Of a DNA stretch of 64,000 bases, positions 45,394-53,470 are shown piece after piece; position 1 is the stretch's first letter; each line of letters starts with the position of its first letter. Under the pieces are notes generated by a model that made no database searches, was not told the DNA's origin, and saw only the letters and a list, made by a program, of their open reading frames with translations. Position numbers and translations under genes: made by a program. The DNA is taken from contig CM065312.1 in the NCBI GenBank assembly GCA_033032175.1, positions 2,170,001 to 2,234,000 of the forward strand. Reading direction: 5' to 3'. This DNA comes from Saturnia japonica (Eukaryota; Arthropoda; Insecta; Lepidoptera; Saturniidae).

Positions 45394-48300
45394 CTATAAA
45401 GGTGGTAAACAAGCGTACATCACACGTGAAGGTAAGGGGCTACTGCAGCGTATGGATGCTTGTAATACCATTGCAATACGTTGCCAACTTTGAACCTCTC
45501 TACCTCAAAGAGCTCTGGAATCACCGCAGGAACACGACACTAGGTTATTTGGGTGCGATCAGCTGTAGGGTGGAGGAATTCCACCAGTCGGACTACCCCA
45601 AGTAGAGAGAAAACTCAAAAAAAATTATCTGTGCCCTACCTCTCTTCTCAAGGAGCTATAGTAACTCTACTCACCGAAGCAACTTTTCTGTTCCCGTGAA
45701 TCAATTAAACTTATGCGTTAATATAGTGCTTTAAAATAAAAGTTATTCAGAAAGATAATATTTACTGGCTTCGACGGAGTGTCTTTTGGCTTTGTCTCTA
45801 CTATTTCATTTTACGCAGTAATTTGTTCGCAGAGAATTGATTTTATGCAGTTACGTGAACAGTTACTAAAAATATAAAAATAAACCTTTTAAAATTATTA
45901 GGTGGTAACACGACGCCATCAGTTTCCATGAGTTCCTCCATGTCATGTCTGCATGACTTTAGGTGTAGGCTCGTCAGTTCAGAGTAAATTTTGTTAAGAT
46001 TCTCCTGAAAATCAAATATTTTAAATGTATGCCTTTTTAATATCCACAGAAAATCGTGATACACAAATGCCGTAAAAAAAAATAGGGGTGTTAGTGATAT
46101 GAAATTAGAATAAAATAATTTTACAAACACTGCGTGATCTAAGTTAGTAGTAGGTACCTGTGGTCTATGCCTAAACTAAGTTGAAAGTTTTAACTAGGAA
46201 AAAGCCTTTAAGTTAGAAATTGAAGGGTTCAATTATAATTGTGTAACATACATGACGTATCTTCTTTTGATGCATGTTGAAGAAGTGAATAATCAGAGAA
46301 CAGTAGGTGACAAACACTCCAAATATCAGTTCATCCTCGCCGTTGAAAGGTTGGCCGTTAGTTTTATTCGTCAACTGCACAACACCTAAAGAAATATGAA
46401 GCTTTGTTGTGTGTGCCGTTTACTTTTTGAATGCAATTATTGCTCTATCTTAAACCCATAAGTAAATTAAAACACCATAACTCTTTGTATCGTACCCGCA
46501 ACTTGGAATACATAACAATAACTTTGGTAAGAACCAAAGCTGTGTACTAGTCCTAATTTTTACCAGACTGCGAAAAAGAATGATAATGTTTTTCGAGCGT
46601 ATGTATTTGTACGTACGTCTCTTTTTTTGACACGCTCTCACTCTGTAGCCTAAACGGCTTGACGGATTTTAGCATACGAGATGTCGTTAGGTTCGTGCTC
46701 AAGTCCGGTGAAGCTGTAAAAGCCGCAGCGGCTTTAGGGCCCCTAAGGCTAACAGTGTAGTCAGTTCTAAAAAAAAAAAAAAAAAAGTTAGGTTCGTCTT
46801 AATTACGGGAATGACTTATGCTATACAATATTTAAGTACGACGTCTGGGAATCAAATAAAAATACAAAAATAGAATAATACATTTTTTTTGTCAAGTGTT
46901 TTTTCTATTTTGTTGCAGTCGGATTTTTTATTAATTTAGCTTGTTATACTTTTAACGAACATAAGTCTTCTCTGGCTCTGACTGGCTGTCTCTCTAACTA
47001 TTACAGAAATATGATAAAATGAGACAGAAAAAATAACATGTCAGTAGTTAGAATACTAAATAATTTACCAAATATTTCAAGTAGATATCAAATTATTTCC
47101 TAATCAATACACAGCAAACCATGTACCAACGACTCCGTGTTTATCCGTGATGGGAGACACCAAGCACGCTCTGACGACTGTCCCAGTGGTTGGATCAATT
47201 TCTTTAACAAATCGATGGTCTTTGTAAGCGTCGCATATTTTCAAATTTTCACCAGTTCTAGCGACGTGGCCTGCTGGCGTTTGCTCTTGACCTAGACTTT
47301 GGTCAACAGCTATTATTGATATATTATATTATACATTAATTTTACTGCCTTAATGTATATTTATTTCAATTATTTACCCTGAATAATTTCTACTTTTTGA
47401 CAAATATATTTTTCCCTTTGAAATCCTAGTGGAGTAAGTTTTGTTTTAATGGACACTTACATGGGTCAATTCAAGCTATATCACCTAATACGTTTATACG
47501 GTAACACATTTAGCTTAGTGAGGAATTGGCTCCTTAAGTGCAGCTCGGCGACTGTGCTGTGCTGACATCAGGGACAGCATCATCAATGTACCGAGCTATT
47601 ATTTAAAAAAAGACAAAGTAGTCGAGCTCTTTGTGCAGCGGTAATACTATTGTGGAACTCATATTCGTAAATAACGCGATATTTTAACTTTTCCATTTTG
47701 TAGAAAGAACGATGTCAAAGAAAAATCAAATGGTGCCACACAAATACACAATACACAAGCCTAAATTTGAAATAAATTTGAATTTGGAATTCCTAACCAA
47801 ACCTTAGATATTTGAGATCAAATTGGCCAGTTCAACAAAACGCCAATTTCATATTTAAGGACCTAAACATATAAAATACACTGGGTGATCCCGAAACACG
47901 ACATACCAAAAGAAAGTCAGTGTGAAAATGTTTATTATATTACTATACGTATGGTGGTTGTATCCTTTCCCACTACACTTGATTGCTGGATATACACCGG
48001 GTGATCCCGAAATTCCGCAAACTAACAGAAAGTAACTGTGAATATTTTTATTTTATTACTATGAGTATGTTGGTCGCGATCCCTATTAACCGCTTTAAAT
48101 CTATCCATGTTTTACCATGAAACTTTGAAATGATCCAGTCTGTCTGTAAAGAAAGACGAACTCAGCTCTACACGGCAAACGTTGAGACCAAAGAGTCTCC
48201 ACGCAAACAGTATTGGGGCCAACAACCGGTCTGACCCACCGCATTAAAAAGTTACACACCTTAGGAGCTTTTTAATATTTTCAATTTAAGGGTGGTAGCT

Positions 48301-51300
48301 GGCCCGACGGCCATTAGAAAAAGCCCTACCACCATGATAAGAGTTCATCGCGATTTTTTCCTTCACCGTAGCTCAGGCTCAGCGATGGTTAGCTAAAAAA
48401 ATTACTAACAGCTTTGTAAGCGAGTTTAGGCTTTAATTTTATCTACGTAAATAAAGTGATAGAGGTTTGCCTTTGTACACGCATCACGCAAAAACCTGTT
48501 GAATTTTTTTGAATGATTTTGAACAATATTTTTTTGTATTAGGTACCCTTTATATACTAGATCCTTAACAAATACATATCTCGATAGATTAATAAACTCT
48601 ATTTCTATAGTTAACGTGTGCGGAGCCGCGGACACCGCTAGTCAATAAAAAAAGATTTACATTTCTAAGTAGGTACATATAGTTACACATCTCTCGTTGA
48701 ATACAATGAACTTGCCATCAGATGCAGGAGGTATAATCATTTATCCGAATGGCTATGGAAATTAAATCCGCACTCCGATAACCAATAATAGGTATTTTAA
48801 ATATGTTGAGGAAATTTCATATTCCACGCGGTTTTAAAGTATGGCAAAGGTTAGATTTTCAGCTTTATGTTGTTAAAACTTACTTTATTTTAATCCTCTT
48901 TCTGGGTATGGTGGTTTTCTCCGAGGCCCAACCATCGTCCCACATGTCAGCCTGTAGCTGGTCACCTGCAGTATCTTTATCGATGATATAGAAACTGCTT
49001 CTCATTGCACCGATAAACGACTTTACTACTGCCTGTGGGTAAATATAAATGTTCTGTTTCAATTAATATTTTTATGAGATCAGTTAAACAACTTTAGTGA
49101 CTCTAATAGGTACGAGGAAAATCAAAGACTTATAATCCTTTGATTAAAGTAATGTGACATAGTCTCTTTATTGTTATTGGGAGATGTTCCAAAATTTTTC
49201 CAGTCGTTGAATATTTAAGGCGAAATGTAGCGTGTAAAATTTGTAGCGACGGAAAGATAATACCTTAAGGTCCTAAAACTTCGAATTTGAAGTGTTCGGT
49301 GTAGGATATATCGTGATAGATCCATAGCAGGGTTTCACAATGAACGTCTATCTTGCTAACACTGTCATATAATCTATCGCCATTTCCTTCGAGTCCCAAA
49401 TTTAGTAAAAGCCAATACACGACTTTAGGGAAAGTATAAGCAATGTTCAAACAAAGATTTCATTTACGACAATTGACCAACGACAAGAATGTCAAGCACG
49501 ACAACAAATAAAAGGAAAACTGAATTTGGTTGCTAAAGACATTTTTAATTAAAATTTGAAATGTACAGATCGATAGAGCTTGTCAAAGTAAGTAAAACAG
49601 CGCTTAAAGTCGATTTTGGACAAAACGGCTTTTACTACATTTGAGACTCTAAGAGTCGAATTATCAGTGTCAAATGCATCAGCCTTGAAACCACGTAAAA
49701 AAAATATAAATCATATCCAGTTCTATACCAGCATATCGGTAAGCATGGTGTCGATGGAAGCGAGGTCGCAAAAGTAATTCCGTAACAGCGCGCACAGCTC
49801 AGAATTAAGATGGGCTGTTTTCTGCAGCGTAACGCGAGCTTGGGCCTGGTGCACTGCGGCGCCAGCCCAGCATGCCACGCTTACCACCGTGTATAACACC
49901 GTCTGTTGGATAACATACATTGAATACATTAGCTACTTCCAAATAATGCTTGCTCATCGACTTATAATAAGAATTTAAACTTGTGAGCATTCCTTCTAAA
50001 ACCTAAACACGAGTACATGGAGTTTAGAAAGGAATGACAGGCGGTGTTTTATTTGTGTTTCTGTTCCTTGTATCTCCGTTCACATACTTAGGGTGTAAAG
50101 CGTGTAATCCCTTTCACGTGAGAAATAATATAACGACCCTTGAAAGTACAAGTTCTTTCTAGATAGTTTGCTTCATCATATGTCAACGATATCACAATTA
50201 AATTCAAATGAATAAATTTATGAGAATTATGAAAAATTTGTACATAAATGTTAAATTCGAACTACAGAATATTGTATCGACTTTTCTCGTCGGTTTGACC
50301 ATATTTTTATGCCAAAACAGGCATATAAACAGACAGACGGCCAACCTTATGGTTAATGGTTTTCGTTGCATATGGATGACTGCAACACCAGGAGTATTAT
50401 TGCTGTGTTGCCGAACTTCGAAAGTGTATTTAGGGATCTTATGTCACAGCCCTGGGGGAGAAAACTGTGCTGGGTAATCCATTCCACAGCTCAAAACATC
50501 GCAACAAAAATGTTTTAGAGAATATTACTTTTTTCCGCGATTCGGTTAGGTTTTAGGATGTGGGGATGAGCAGCCAGCTAATGATTGGATTTGATGTTTG
50601 GAACCATGATAGGAGCACTAAGTACCTATATCAAAAAGTTTCTCAGAGCATTCCCCATTGCAAATTTGACCTCTACGACTTATGGATAGTTACTTATTTA
50701 TGAAATACGATAATATAAAGTTTATAATACATCATCGTAAGCTTCAGCATAAGTTCTATACAGCTCAAGTACAGCGTGGCACTCTCCGTCTGGTTTTACG
50801 ATCGGCATACATAATGCCACTTTGGCGTCCACCCACTTCAATCCTTCTGCGAAACGCCGGTCACGTTGAACGTCTTCCAAAACTAAGTGCTCTTTGGTGA
50901 ATGCGACATGGGCTGCGGCCACCTTGCCTTCCTCTGTTGAGATTGTTAGTTTGTAAAGATATGGGTTTACATTAATATAACCTATCAACCAAACCTGATT
51001 TCACCTACAATCCCATAATATACTCTAAATATAATTTTCTTCTAGTTAGATAATTTCTAGGATATTCGTTATGATTTATGATAATTATCTATTAACCTAT
51101 TGGAATGTTGACCTCATGTCGCTCCGGGTTCTTCGTATTATGTGGCATCATTACTATCTCATTCTTTAACTTGTCGACGATGTATACGAAGACGCCTGAA
51201 AAGTATTGAAAGAGTTATTTCAACAATTTTGTATATGAAAGATCTCAATGATATTAGGTCCTTACATATAAAATTATCGTTTTATATGGAAAAAGTAAAA

Positions 51301-53470
51301 CGATAAAAATATTATGAGATTATTTATTTAATCAATCGAAGTATGTATGTATGATATTGTAAAAGCATTTTCGCCATTTTATAGGTAGTTCATTGATTCC
51401 ATTGCTGAAAAAATTATGGGAGCGGGTATCAATAAAATCTTTGAAGATGTTTTGGACAGCCTTCTTGGAATTGAATTTTTTCCCTTGCAAGAAATTGTCC
51501 AAATTTCGAAAAAAGTGGTAACCTGTTGTTGCAATGTCAGGAGAGTATGGTGGGCGTCAGAGACATTCCAACCGCAGTTCCTCTAATTTAGCGACCGTCT
51601 GCGGTGAAGTATGGGCTCTAGTGTTGTTCTGAAGCAGCAGTGGGCTGTCTATCTAGATTGACCAGACTCCGTTGTTTAACGGTTAGCTTTCCCATCATGG
51701 TTTGCAATTGTTGACAATACAGATTTGCCGTTATCGTCCGGCCAGAACTTAGGAAGCTGTGGAGTATGACACCAGCACTGGTACACAAAACACTCACCAA
51801 TGCCTTTTTCTGAGTCAACTTTCGTTTGGAACAGGGTTTGGCCGGTTCTTCTGGGTTCAACCACTGTGATGTGCGTTTCTGATTGTTGTAAAGGATCCAT
51901 TTTTCATCACAAGTAACACAATGTGTGTTTGTTGGTGTGCTTCAGTCAATTCATGCGGTACCCATTTCTCGAGCTTTTCCAATTTGTTTCAAGCGAATTA
52001 AAATTGCCGAAGCCTGCCGCTGACTCTGACGTGGTGTATATTGCTATGAATCCGCTTCTACGATCACCTTTAATTCTTCATTATCAACTAGGGGTCTCCG
52101 GTCGCCCACGGGGAGTGTTTAGTAGGTCAAAATTTCAAGAACGTAAACGTTAAAACCAAAACCGTACTATGCATTCTTTTACAGTATCTTCCCGATACAC
52201 ATAATTAATCCTTCGAGTTGCTTCTGCAGCGCTGATGGCACAGTGGAACTCATATTCGTAAATAACGTGGTATTTAAAGTTTTCCATTTTGTGAAAAGGA
52301 TGATTAACCTGAGTTTAAATGAGGGTTTTTTCTCAATTATTTTATTTTAAAAAACTCCAAAAACCTGTAGCTGGACCAAAATACATGGGAGTTGTATTGT
52401 ACAAACGTAGAGAAAAACACATTAACTTTTAACCCTTTCTTTACTGCATAACTTTATGAATCCGGAACGGTGGTTGCTGGCGTCTGTGATACAGTCTCAG
52501 GACTAGTAGGTACAGACGACAACATGATTTATTAATTTTCATCGTTAGTTTCACTTATAACATAACTAGCTATGGCCACGGTTCCGCCCGCGTGGGATTG
52601 TTTATGAAGATATCGTGATAATTTTCTTTTTGTTAAGGACCAAGTAGGTACTTATCTAAGGAGTAAATAAAAAAAATGATCAAAATCTATCCAGTAGTTT
52701 TTGTGTGATGTCCGCACAACGGCAAACATTTACGATATTTAAACTATGTATAGATAACAGACTTCACAAAAGACGAATGTTATGTTCTCAATTCGAATGT
52801 TTTTTTTTTTTATAGATGTTCAGCCTTAACTTCTTCTTTTATCAACCGATTTAGATGATTCTTTTTTCGTTAAAAAGAGGGTAAATGATCCCGTTTTAAT
52901 TTCATTGGCATTGGATCGTCAACTTCTAAGATACACCAGGGAACTCTTTAAAATCATTGATGTTTGTTTTCTTTTTTGGTAAAAATTGTCTAGTTATTAT
53001 TTAGTGTACCTAGTTGGAATAGTTAAATAAATGTTATTTTTATTTTGCTAGTATCGATCGGTGACTCCACCCGCCTGAACTGACTAAACTTTACCTACTA
53101 TATTCAACTATTAAACATCAGATGTGTTTGTGATCAAATACATACCAGAACTGTTAGTGATCGTTTTCAGCACCATCGCTGTTTCATGTAAAAGTGAATC
53201 CAGATCGACTGCCTCCTCTAAGAAGACATTGAACCTGTTTATGTCAAGATATCGGCCGGCCGGTTTCTCCTCGTCTTCTTTCAAACCTTTCCGTTCTATT
53301 TGAGCGTAAGGAGCTATGACCCGACGCGTCACTTTATCCAGTTTCTCTGACGGCACCAGAAAATGGGAATGGACTCTCGACATGGTCGATCTTTTTGCAT
53401 CATCGCTTTGGGTTATTGTATCTTGTCGGCTTTTATTAGATCTCACGTTTTTCGGCGTTGGATCGTACAT
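31569..53470 (-). CDS. PDE10A: PDE10A-type dual-GAF cyclic nucleotide phosphodiesterase, 14 exons
   Basis: Hydrolyses cAMP/cGMP. Coding exons (5' to 3'): 53470-53146, 51195-51097, 50933-50731, 49902-49729, 49032-48884, 47296-47127, 46385-46252, 46004-45886, 40575-40338, 38977-38822, 37266-37087, 36050-35952, 33759-33590, 31698-31569. All phases agree and the total is 2,346 nt (781 aa plus stop), close to the ~779 aa of human PDE10A. GAF-A ends with AVHQAQARVTLQKTAHLNSE, matching the PDE10A GAF-A/B linker; GAF-B has AGHVARTGENLKICDAYKD and VVQLTNKTNGQPF. Catalytic core: NNPYHNAEHAF, GLCHDLDHPGYNNNF, HPLAHLYRSSILEHHHYF, MTTSDLSG and the substrate-binding Gln region EQIQFL. The start is uncertain because the frame stays open upstream of the ATG. 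PDE10A fits better than PDE2, 5 or 11. Confidence 0.87.
32210..33504 (-). mobile_element. Tc1/mariner-superfamily transposon, 1,295 bp, inactive
   Basis: Terminal inverted repeats sharing GGTGGGCCAGAAAG at both ends, inserted at TA (32208-32209 and 33505-33506), in PDE10A intron 13. The minus strand encodes a fragmentary transposase: EFGLHDVNQCPKESVIRSWV (helix-turn-helix), RRICtype HTH continuation, ILFSDEAHFHPNGHVNKQNC (first catalytic Asp) and WPPSSPDLTPPDFFMW (third catalytic residue, SPDLTPPD). At least two frameshifts separate these blocks, so no functional enzyme can be made. Confidence 0.87.
33590..33759 (-). CDS. PDE10A: PDE10A exon 13 (substrate pocket)
   Basis: 170 bp, acceptor tggcag, donor GTCAGT. 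Encodes GDKERAMGYTPLSMMDRRRS and AEQIQFLSVVVLPCLLLLQN, holding the purine-clamping Gln, and ends FPNTVPLTDNC. Confidence 0.85.
33985..34150. repeat. Dispersed repeat family C, copy 2
   Basis: Matches 27430-27600 ('gaggtatcccctatccaaca', 'gccagtgccaatgaaact'). PDE10A intron 12. Confidence 0.6.
34420..35330 (-). mobile_element. LINE 3' portion (reverse transcriptase end and 3' UTR), minus strand
   Basis: Minus strand, from 35320 down: GVPQRSILGPFLFFIYINDL, then LFADDISLIFK (catalytic FADD, 35233-35033), and after a frame change NQHDVNTRNRDKLVVPCFRL and KSFLGNSDRFYNKIPTHITD (34870-34580). The non-coding 3' end matches the fragment at 28865-29025. Frames are broken; non-LTR retrotransposon of the CR1/Jockey group, in PDE10A intron 12. 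Confidence 0.75.
35640..35710. repeat. Fragment of the repeat seen at 37600-37760 and 48265-48400
   Basis: 'ggtggtagctagc' plus 'gttctacc' blocks shared with those two copies; short and diverged. Confidence 0.4.
35952..36050 (-). CDS. PDE10A: PDE10A exon 12 (metal-binding Asp)
   Basis: 99 bp, 33 codons, acceptor ttcacag, donor GTAAAA. Encodes GILMTTSDLSGSCKPFGVAK and AEAVYEEFYNQ; the Asp of SDLS is the conserved metal ligand (usually MTACDL). Confidence 0.85.
36560..36845 (-). repeat. tRNA-derived SINE, copy 1
   Basis: On the minus strand the 5' head has a box A (TAGCCTAGTGG, 36826-36836) and box B (GGGTCCGATTCCC, 36782-36794) at tRNA-like spacing, followed by a non-tRNA body shared with 37325-37556. 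Boxes A and B would form an internal Pol III promoter. PDE10A intron 11. Similar in kind to butterfly tRNA SINEs such as Metulj, but the subfamily is not identified. Confidence 0.72.
37087..37266 (-). CDS. PDE10A: PDE10A exon 11 (catalytic helices)
   Basis: 180 bp, 60 codons, acceptor ttgaag, donor GTTTGG. Encodes KYDILCTDLAVYFQVRAQL and FDWTDETHRRMLK, equivalent to IIRKAIIATDLALYF of PDE10A. Confidence 0.85.
37325..37556 (-). repeat. tRNA-derived SINE, copy 2, box B deleted
   Basis: Aligns with 36560-36845 ('gcgactgctatgctcgag', 'cgagctgctactgagaactt'-type and 'gcgagcctgttgccatta'-type blocks). The segment with box B is missing, so its own promoter is broken. PDE10A intron 10. Confidence 0.68.
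37600..37760 (-). repeat. SINE-like repeat
   Basis: The minus strand has a box B-like AAGTTCGAATCCTTG (complement of 37718-37732 or so) and shares 'gagggtggtggttagc' and 'ttcaccgcaagctcaggctc' with 48265-48400. Short and without ORF. Confidence 0.5.
38066..38280. repeat. Inverted-repeat-bounded element fragment
   Basis: 'gaagtgaaaactt' at about 38070 and its complement 'aagttttcacttc' at about 38258 bound an AT-rich stretch; 'gcactccaggagtgc' just after is a perfect palindrome. Motifs of this kind end non-autonomous elements in Lepidoptera; class not determined. Confidence 0.4.
38822..38977 (-). CDS. PDE10A: PDE10A exon 10 (catalytic HD motif)
   Basis: 156 bp, 52 codons, acceptor ccaaag, donor GTACTT. 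Contains LSGLCHDLDHPGYNNNFLAL, the PDE signature metal site, with Pro where most PDEs have Arg after HDLDH. Confidence 0.87.
39418..40108 (+). repeat. Dispersed repeat family B, full-length-looking copy
   Basis: Head 'actagcggtcgccc' to tail 'ttggtatagatatg'. The 3' ~400 bp matches 12700-13100; the 5' ~270 bp matches, inverted, 25840-26136. Comparing the three gives the family's approximate length (~690 bp). No ORF. PDE10A intron 9. Confidence 0.7.
40338..40575 (-). CDS. PDE10A: PDE10A exon 9 (catalytic domain, YHNxxHA)
   Basis: 238 bp, acceptor attccag, donor GTGAGT. Encodes FDYHISEGNKEDMPGLICHM and YRNNPYHNAEHAFTFTHTMY; the His of YHN is the proton donor of PDEs and the last His of HNxxH a metal ligand. 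Confidence 0.87.
40803..40922 (-). CDS. PDE10A: Candidate PDE10A cassette exon (not in the core model)
   Basis: A minus-strand ORF segment between exons 8 and 9, bounded by a tttag acceptor (exon start 40922) and a strong G|GTAAGT donor. It is 120 bp and phase-symmetric, so inclusion adds 40 residues (ALYGISLN...GGMSVHPVYRRYMEIFSLLD...SERM) without shifting the frame. A shorter form using an AG at 40905-40906 would be 102 bp, also in frame. Exons 8 and 9 align with mammalian PDE10A without it, so it would be an insertion just before the catalytic domain. No transcript evidence. Confidence 0.45.
41355..41647 (+). mobile_element. LINE 3' end fragment
   Basis: One frame reads STTVRFLRHFLPHTTILWN, QLSPKIFPSRFDLVKFKK and GRQRICEPSGVADVCG, the C-terminal tail typical of a lepidopteran non-LTR ORF2, then a short 3' UTR ending 'ctttttaccataaaaaa'. 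PDE10A intron 8. Confidence 0.6.
41800..44105 (+). mobile_element. Degenerate RTE-like LINE, interrupted by a hAT element
   Basis: Scattered frames on + give EILRRYREFYKDIMYDDDVP (41825-42028), LKSGKVTGQDIVTAEIIKHG, CAFVDLEKTFNSVIRKEL (RT motif at about 42400) and, at 43047-43262, SLQKMCGVTILDRIRKEEIR with KKGMLRWFGHIERMSDERLA. The last is the C-terminal GHIERM motif of RTE/BovB-like polymerases. Many stops and frameshifts: an old dead copy. A 566-bp element splits it at 43333. Confidence 0.7.
43333..43898. mobile_element. Non-autonomous hAT-type element, 566 bp
   Basis: Ends CAGTGTTG and TAACACTA (complement TAGTGTTA) and is flanked by the 8-bp duplication CTTGAAAC (43325-43332 and 43899-43906). 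The 8-bp duplication with YAGTGTTR tips is the hAT hallmark. No transposase ORF. It sits within the RTE-like LINE relic, which continues in register after it. Confidence 0.85.
44759..45337 (-). mobile_element. Solo LTR in PDE10A intron 8, sense to the gene
   Basis: 579 bp flanked by ACCAG on both sides (44754-44758 and 45338-45342). On the minus strand it begins TGTTGCGGACAGCG and ends near TTCACAATA. In the same direction it has a TATA-like TAAATATA (44980-44973), an arthropod initiator TCAGT ~34 bp later (44948-44944) and AATAAA (44823-44818): U3-R-U5 order. No internal region or second LTR nearby. The 3' terminus is not the usual CA, so superfamily and exact end remain open. Confidence 0.65.
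45356..45391. repeat. (TA)n microsatellite
   Basis: Pure alternating TA for about 36 bp, just outside the solo LTR. Confidence 0.9.
45400..45660. repeat. Dispersed repeat ('ggtggtaaacaagcgta' family)
   Basis: Starts 'ggtggtaaacaagcgtac', contains 'gttgccaactttgaacctc' and 'tgtgccctacctctcttctc'. Related pieces lie at 24770-24800 ('ggtggcaaacaagcgtgcag'), 35400-35480 and 50330-50430. Non-coding lepidopteran-type retroposon; PDE10A intron 8. Confidence 0.5.
45886..46004 (-). CDS. PDE10A: PDE10A exon 8 (linker to catalytic domain)
   Basis: 119 bp, acceptor ttttcag, donor GTTTAT. Encodes YSELTSLHLKSCRHDMEELM and ends VLPPNNFK, phase 2, joining directly to exon 9 without a gap relative to mammalian PDE10A. 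Confidence 0.8.
46252..46385 (-). CDS. PDE10A: PDE10A exon 7 (end of GAF-B)
   Basis: 134 bp, acceptor ctttag, donor GTATGT. Encodes VVQLTNKTNGQPFNGEDELI and FVTYCSLIIHFFNMHQKKIR. Confidence 0.85.
46697..46786 (+). mobile_element. Extremely 5'-truncated Jockey retrocopy with poly(A)
   Basis: About 72 bp equal to the extreme 3' end of the Jockey family (as in the minus copy at 4146-4240: 'ccggtgaagctgtaaaagcc', 'aacagtgtagtcagttc') followed by 18 A. Flanked by an 11-bp duplication GTTAGGTTCGT (46686-46696 and 46787-46797), a textbook target-primed reverse transcription product. PDE10A intron 6. Confidence 0.88.
47127..47296 (-). CDS. PDE10A: PDE10A exon 6 (GAF-B core)
   Basis: Encodes QTPAGHVARTGENLKICDAY, DHRFVKEIDPTTG and LVSPITDKHGVVG. 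The donor (GTACAT) is clear; the acceptor at 47297 (ccaaag) was chosen because it is the only nearby AG that keeps phase with exon 5, and it has a weak pyrimidine tract. Confidence 0.72.
47540..47715. repeat. Mariner terminal fragment
   Basis: 'gtggaactcatattcgtaaa' and 'ttttccattttgt' also occur at 52245-52300 next to mariner coding sequence, so this is a stray end of that family. PDE10A intron 5. Confidence 0.5.
47878..48080. repeat. Two tandem copies of a DNA-transposon-end-like sequence
   Basis: 'acactgggtgatcccgaaa' at 47878 and 'acaccgggtgatcccgaaa' at 47994, each followed by a diverged ~80-bp match. The start-to-start distance is 116 bp. Confidence 0.7.
48265..48400. repeat. Copy of the 37600-37760 repeat
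   Basis: Shares 'agggtggtagctggc', 'aaaaagccctaccaccatg' and 'ccttcaccgtagctcaggct' with it. PDE10A intron 5. Confidence 0.5.
48884..49032 (-). CDS. PDE10A: PDE10A exon 5 (start of GAF-B)
   Basis: 149 bp, acceptor acccacag, donor GTAAGT. Encodes VVKSFIGAMRSSFYIIDKDT...LQADMWDDG. Confidence 0.82.
49729..49902 (-). CDS. PDE10A: PDE10A exon 4 (GAF-A to GAF-B linker helix)
   Basis: 174 bp, 58 codons, acceptor ccaacag, donor GTATAG. AGAAVHQAQARVTLQKTAHL and NYFCDLASIDTMLTDML align residue by residue with the PDE10A linker; this is the strongest family marker. Confidence 0.87.
50330..50660. repeat. Dispersed retroposon-like repeat
   Basis: 'agacggccaaccttatgg', 'gactgcaacaccaggagtat' and 'gtgttgccgaacttcg' are blocks shared in type with 45400-45520. 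Non-coding. PDE10A intron 3. Confidence 0.4.
50731..50933 (-). CDS. PDE10A: PDE10A exon 3 (GAF-A)
   Basis: 203 bp, acceptor caacag, donor GTATTA. Encodes EGKVAAAHVAFTKEHLVLED, FAEGLKWVDAKVALCMPI and VLELYRTYAEAYDD, aligning with GAF-A of PDE10A (LLVEDI..., LCLPI..., LELYRHW). Confidence 0.85.
51097..51195 (-). CDS. PDE10A: PDE10A exon 2 (GAF-A)
   Basis: 99 bp, acceptor cttttcag, donor GTTAAT. Encodes VFVYIVDKLKNEIVMMPHN, a GAF beta-strand pair. Confidence 0.8.
51380..52310 (-). mobile_element. Degenerate mariner (DD34D-type) transposon
   Basis: Minus-strand blocks in order: LLNTPRGRPETPS, ELKVIVEADS, ILIRLKQIGKARELNWVPHEL (N-terminal DNA-binding part), VTCDEKWILYNNQKRTSQW (51920-51850, first catalytic Asp), then a diverged middle and HPPYSPDIATTGYHFFRNLD (third catalytic Asp) and GKKFNSKKAVQNIFKDFI. 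Several frameshifts and stops, and parts of the N-terminal half are missing. Inverted terminal repeats were not resolved. PDE10A intron 1. Confidence 0.75.
52565..52755 (+). repeat. Dispersed repeat family A, copy with head
   Basis: Head 'actagctatggccacggttc' then 'atatcgtgataattttc', 'ggaccaag', 'tatctaaggagtaaa' and 'gatcaaaatctatccagtag', ending 'actatgtatag'. This copy shows the family's full ~190 bp length. PDE10A intron 1. Confidence 0.6.
52805..52990 (-). repeat. Dispersed repeat family C, inverted copy
   Basis: Reverse complement of the blocks at 27430-27600 ('tttcattggcattggatcg', 'gatacaccagggaactc'). Confidence 0.6.
53146..53470 (-). CDS. PDE10A: PDE10A exon 1, N-terminus and start of GAF-A
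   Basis: ATG at 53470, donor GTATGT after 53146; 108 codons plus one base. The frame is open for at least 18 codons upstream, so a splice acceptor or earlier start is possible. Contains DINRFNVFLEEAVDLDSLLH and ends LKTITNSSG. Confidence 0.75.

Noticed and set aside
49265..49450. Minus-strand ORF near PDE10A exon 4 considered as a GAF exon
   Set aside because: No usable splice sites in phase, no GAF similarity, and exon 4 joins exon 5 directly in phase.
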